A DNA stretch of 7,944 bases, from positions 1-7,944 of the forward strand of contig JAICJK010000091.1 in assembly GCA_025928415.1 (NCBI GenBank), given 5' to 3'. The position numbers and the translations under genes are program-made. Positions 6,051 to 7,944 of this stretch are shown here, in pieces (the first letter of the stretch is position 1; every line of letters starts with the position of its first letter). The stretch comes from Solirubrobacteraceae bacterium (GTDB lineage: Bacteria; Actinomycetota; Thermoleophilia; Solirubrobacterales; Solirubrobacteraceae). A model generated the notes under the pieces. The model was not told where the DNA came from and ran no database searches. It worked only from the letters and a program-made list of their open reading frames with translations.

Positions 6051-6788
6051 GTGGAGGTCCTCGGGCCGACCGGCGCCCACGCGACGCCGCGGGAGGTCGT
6101 CGAGGCGCTGGGGCTTCGCCATCCGGTGGGCGACCGGCCGCGCGTCGTCGCGGCGATGATCGCCTCGGTCGACGGCCGCGCGACCGTCGACGGCCGCTCG
6201 GTGGCGCTCGGCCACCCGGAGGATCGCGGGCTGCTGCGCGAGCTGCGCGCCGGCGCCGACGCCATCCTGGCCGGGGCGGCGACGCTGTGCGCCGAGCGCT
6301 ACGCGAACCTGCTCGACCCCGGCCAGGTCGAGCACCGCCGGCACCTGGGCCTCCGCGAGCATCCCGTGCTGGCCACCGTGTCGCGCCGGGGGACGCTGCG
6401 CGCGGCCGACGTCCCGATCTTCTCCGAGCCCGGCGTGCCGATCGCCGTCTACACCGAGCGCGGCGCGGGTCTCGGCGACGCGGCGGCCGACGTCGGCGTG
6501 CACGCGCTCGGCGAGGGCGGCGTCACCCTGCGGCGCGTGCTGGCCTCGCTGCACCGCGACCACGGCGTCGACGGCGTCTCGTGCGAGGGCGGCCCCCGGC
6601 TGCTCACCCGCCTGATCGCCGAGGATTGCCTGGACGACCTGCTGCTGACCGTCTCGCCGCTGCTCGTCGCGGGGGAGGGCCCGACGGCCCTCGCCGGCCC
6701 CGCGCTGCCGCGCCCGGCGCGCCTGCGGCTGCGCGACCTGCACCGCGCCGGCGACCACCTGTTCCTGCACTACGCGGTGGACCGGTGA
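6051..6788 (+). CDS. RibD C-terminal-type (DHFR-fold) reductase, stand-alone
   Basis: This 245-residue protein is a single RibD_C domain, the NADPH-dependent reductase fold shared by the pyrimidine reductase of riboflavin synthesis and dihydrofolate reductase. Visible motifs are AAMIASVDGRATVDGRS (34-50), LRAGADAILAGAATL (65-79), CEGGPRLLTRLI (178-189) and DDLLLTVSPLLVAGEG (195-210). The N-terminal zinc deaminase domain of full RibD is absent: there is no HAE or PCxxC motif. The ATVDGRS stretch after the SxDG motif and the RELRAGAD helix resemble the Mycobacterium tuberculosis Rv2671 family as I recall it, a protein reported to act as a DHFR analogue. The gene overlaps folP by 4 nt (GTGA), which favours a pterin or folate substrate over riboflavin; no other rib gene is in view. 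The start is GTG, set by AGGGAGG at 6034-6040. The fold is sure; the substrate is inferred. Confidence 0.88.
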   Translation: MEVLGPTGAHATPREVVEALGLRHPVGDRPRVVAAMIASVDGRATVDGRSVALGHPEDRGLLRELRAGADAILAGAATLCAERYANLLDPGQVEHRRHLGLREHPVLATVSRRGTLRAADVPIFSEPGVPIAVYTERGAGLGDAAADVGVHALGEGGVTLRRVLASLHRDHGVDGVSCEGGPRLLTRLIAEDCLDDLLLTVSPLLVAGEGPTALAGPALPRPARLRLRDLHRAGDHLFLHYAVDR

Positions 6789-7684
6789 GTGCGCCGCTCG
6801 TGCTGGGAGGGGGCACGCTGTCGCCCGCTCCGGGGCGGCCGCTGCTGATGGGCATCGTCAACGCCAACCCCGACTCGTTCTCCGACGCCGTGCGGCTCGA
6901 CGGGCTCGACGCCCAGGTCGCCCACGCACTGGCGCTCGTGGCCGACGGCGCGGACATCATCGACGTGGGCGGCGAGAGCGGCGTCACCTACACCGGCGCG
7001 ACGCCCGCCGAGGTCGAGCTCGGGCGCGTCCTGCCGCTCGTCGAGCGTCTCGTGGCCGAGGGCGTGACGGTGTCCGTGGACACCTTCAAGCCCGAGGTGG
7101 CGGGTCCGGTGCTCGACGCGGGGGCGGCGATCCTCAACGACGTCAGCGGCCTGCGCGACCCCGCGCTCGCCGCGCACTGCGCGCGCACCGGTGCGGCGCT
7201 GGTCCTCATGCACACGCGCGCGGCGCCCAAGCAGGAGCACTTCGCCGCCTACGACGACGACGTCGCCGGCGACGTGCTCGCCTTCCTGCAGGAGCGCCGC
7301 GCCGTGGCCGAGCGCGCGGGCGTGCCGGCCGAGCGGCTGATCCTCGACCCCGGCCCCGACTTCGCCAAGACGCCCGCGGAGACGGTGGCCGTGCTGCGCG
7401 ACCTGGGACGGCTGCGCGCGCTCGGTCTGCCGCTGCTGCTCGCCGTCTCGCGCAAGTACTTCCTGGGGGCCATCACGGGGCGCGCGCCGGACGAGCGGCT
7501 GGCCGGGACGCTCGCCGCGGTGGGCTGGGCGGCCGAGCAGGGCGCGGCGATCGTGCGGGTGCACGACGTGCGCGCCGCGGCGGACTTCCTCGCGGTCAGG
7601 GCGGTGCTCGACGGGCGCGCGGACGTCCCCGCGTTCGACCCCGAGGACGAGCGCCTGAAGTGGATTCGCCCTGGAAAGCGGTAG
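6785..7684 (+). CDS. folP: Dihydropteroate synthase family protein (FolP)
   Basis: Dihydropteroate synthase joins 7,8-dihydropterin pyrophosphate to p-aminobenzoate in cytosolic folate synthesis. The 299-residue TIM-barrel protein shows MGIVNANPDSFSD (22-34), IIDVGGES (58-65), VSVDTFKP (97-104, D99), LNDVSG (117-122, N118), LMH (141-143), LILDPG (185-190, D188), SRK (222-224, K224) and VRVHDV (257-262, R258 and H260). These match the E. coli residues N22, D96, N115, D185, K221, R255 and H257. Two loops differ from the usual form. NVTPDSF is NANPDSF, and GGESTRPGA is GGESGVTYTGA, so the residues equivalent to E. coli T62 and R63 are G66 and V67. GFGFGK is also altered, to GPDFAK. The GTG start overlaps the reductase stop, with no strong Shine-Dalgarno, implying coupled translation. 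The stop codon lies inside the rho -10 element. The enzyme may be a true FolP or a diverged paralogue. Confidence 0.87.
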   Translation: MSAPLVLGGGTLSPAPGRPLLMGIVNANPDSFSDAVRLDGLDAQVAHALALVADGADIIDVGGESGVTYTGATPAEVELGRVLPLVERLVAEGVTVSVDTFKPEVAGPVLDAGAAILNDVSGLRDPALAAHCARTGAALVLMHTRAAPKQEHFAAYDDDVAGDVLAFLQERRAVAERAGVPAERLILDPGPDFAKTPAETVAVLRDLGRLRALGLPLLLAVSRKYFLGAITGRAPDERLAGTLAAVGWAAEQGAAIVRVHDVRAAADFLAVRAVLDGRADVPAFDPEDERLKWIRPGKR

Positions 7685-7687
7685 GAT
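7682..7687 (+). promoter_or_regulatory. Proposed -10 element (TAGGAT) of rho, overlapping the folP stop codon
   Basis: The hexamer and its downstream context (TAGGATCC, then GCC within a few bases) are nearly identical to the pntAA promoter. The folP stop codon TAG forms its first half. A start about 7-9 bp downstream would give rho a leader of roughly 75 nt. The -35 region shows only a poor match (TGGATT at 7661-7666, 15-bp spacing). Confidence 0.5.
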
Positions 7688-7706
7688 CCGCCGGGCAACC
7701 CCGTCG

Positions 7707-7732
7707 CCGGCCGCTGACATCAACGCGGCCGG
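7707..7732 (+). promoter_or_regulatory. Perfect 8-bp hairpin in the rho leader
   Basis: CCGGCCGC (7707-7714) pairs exactly with GCGGCCGG (7725-7732) around a 10-nt loop. All eight pairs are G-C. No T-run follows, so it is not a standard intrinsic terminator. It lies between the proposed rho start site and the rho ribosome binding site. It may protect the folP mRNA 3' end, or take part in control of rho, which is autoregulated through its leader in E. coli. Confidence 0.45.
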
Positions 7733-7756
7733 AGGCCCACCGACGATCACCATCCC

Positions 7757-7763
7757 AGAGGAG
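7757..7763 (+). promoter_or_regulatory. Ribosome binding site AGAGGAG of rho
   Basis: AGAGGAG lies 6 bp before the ATG at 7770 and fixes the start of rho. It is the best-spaced Shine-Dalgarno sequence in the window. Confidence 0.75.
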
Positions 7764-7769
7764 CACCCC

Positions 7770-7944
7770 ATGTCCGTACTGACCCGTTCCGCGCTGGAGG
7801 ACAGCCCGCTGGCCGACCTCCACGCCATCGCGACGGAGATCGGCCTGCCCGGCTTCCGCCGCCTGCGCAAGGCCGACCTCGTCGACGCCATCCTCGGCGA
7901 GCAGGGCCCGGAGGAGGCCGACGGCGAGGCCGCCGGCGCCCCCG
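7770..7944 (+). CDS. rho: Transcription termination factor Rho, N-terminal part only
   Basis: Fifty-eight codons are visible before the window ends. Residues 13-45 form the helical Rho N-terminal (SAP-like) domain: PLADLHAIATEIGLPGFRRL followed by RKADLVDAILGEQ. This is the LxxIAxxLGLxGxxxLRKxDLIxxI pattern that opens bacterial Rho. From residue 46 the sequence turns acidic and Ala/Gly-rich (GPEEADGEAAGAP), as expected for the long disordered insertion that actinobacterial Rho proteins carry before the RNA-binding domain. The RNA-binding and ATPase domains lie outside the window. Rho is the hexameric RNA helicase that ends transcription of untranslated RNA. A strong Shine-Dalgarno and a structured leader precede it. 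Other proteins also use a Rho_N domain, so the call rests on this domain plus the acidic linker. Confidence 0.85.
   Translation, partial: MSVLTRSALEDSPLADLHAIATEIGLPGFRRLRKADLVDAILGEQGPEEADGEAAGAP

Noticed and set aside
6287..6784. Open frame upstream of and continuous with folP
   Set aside because: It is an out-of-frame reading of the reductase gene. DHPS homology starts just after the GTG at 6785, which overlaps the reductase stop.

Overview
The window is very GC-rich, strongly G/C-biased at third codon positions, and densely packed. It carries a three-subunit transhydrogenase operon, near-leaderless promoter architecture, GTG starts and an actinobacterial-type Rho N-terminus. Together these suggest a high-GC actinobacterium, most likely Thermoleophilia/Solirubrobacterales (Conexibacter, Patulibacter or Solirubrobacter relatives). 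That placement is inferred from protein style, not from a search.

Layout. (1) 2-664, +: the 3' end of an alpha-alpha toroid (prenyltransferase/squalene-oxidase repeat) protein. (2) 730-3586, +: a tightly coupled pntAA-pntAB-pntB operon for the proton-translocating NAD(P) transhydrogenase, with starts and stops overlapping by 1 and 4 nt. (3) 3599-3979, -: a small PMI-type cupin, convergent with pntB across only 12 bp. (4) 4072-5952, +: a divergent secreted protein with about eight propeller-like repeats and C-terminal Ig-like and PKD-like domains. (5) 6051-7684, +: a RibD-C/DHFR-fold reductase overlapping by 4 nt a dihydropteroate-synthase-family gene (folP). (6) From 7770, +: the start of rho, running off the window.

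How the genes relate. Transhydrogenase supplies NADPH from the proton gradient. The RibD-C reductase and FolP pair looks like a small pterin/folate module. The reductase is NADPH-type by fold and resembles the mycobacterial Rv2671 family, which has been reported as a DHFR analogue, so it is a candidate dihydrofolate reductase. The FolP keeps its pterin-site residues but has unusual pABA-side loops. Rho is ordinary housekeeping, with a structured leader.

Regulation. The hexamer TAGGAT was seen three times, each just upstream of a gene (pntAA, the cupin, rho), and a variant, TAGCAT, precedes the reductase gene. I read these as -10 elements. Two of them imply near-leaderless mRNAs, and this moves the cupin start to the second ATG. 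There is no tRNA, rRNA, CRISPR array, insertion sequence or clear mobile element, and no gene-free stretch over 300 bp. I did not find an obviously new multi-gene system; the reductase-FolP pair and the FolP loop changes are the most promising points.
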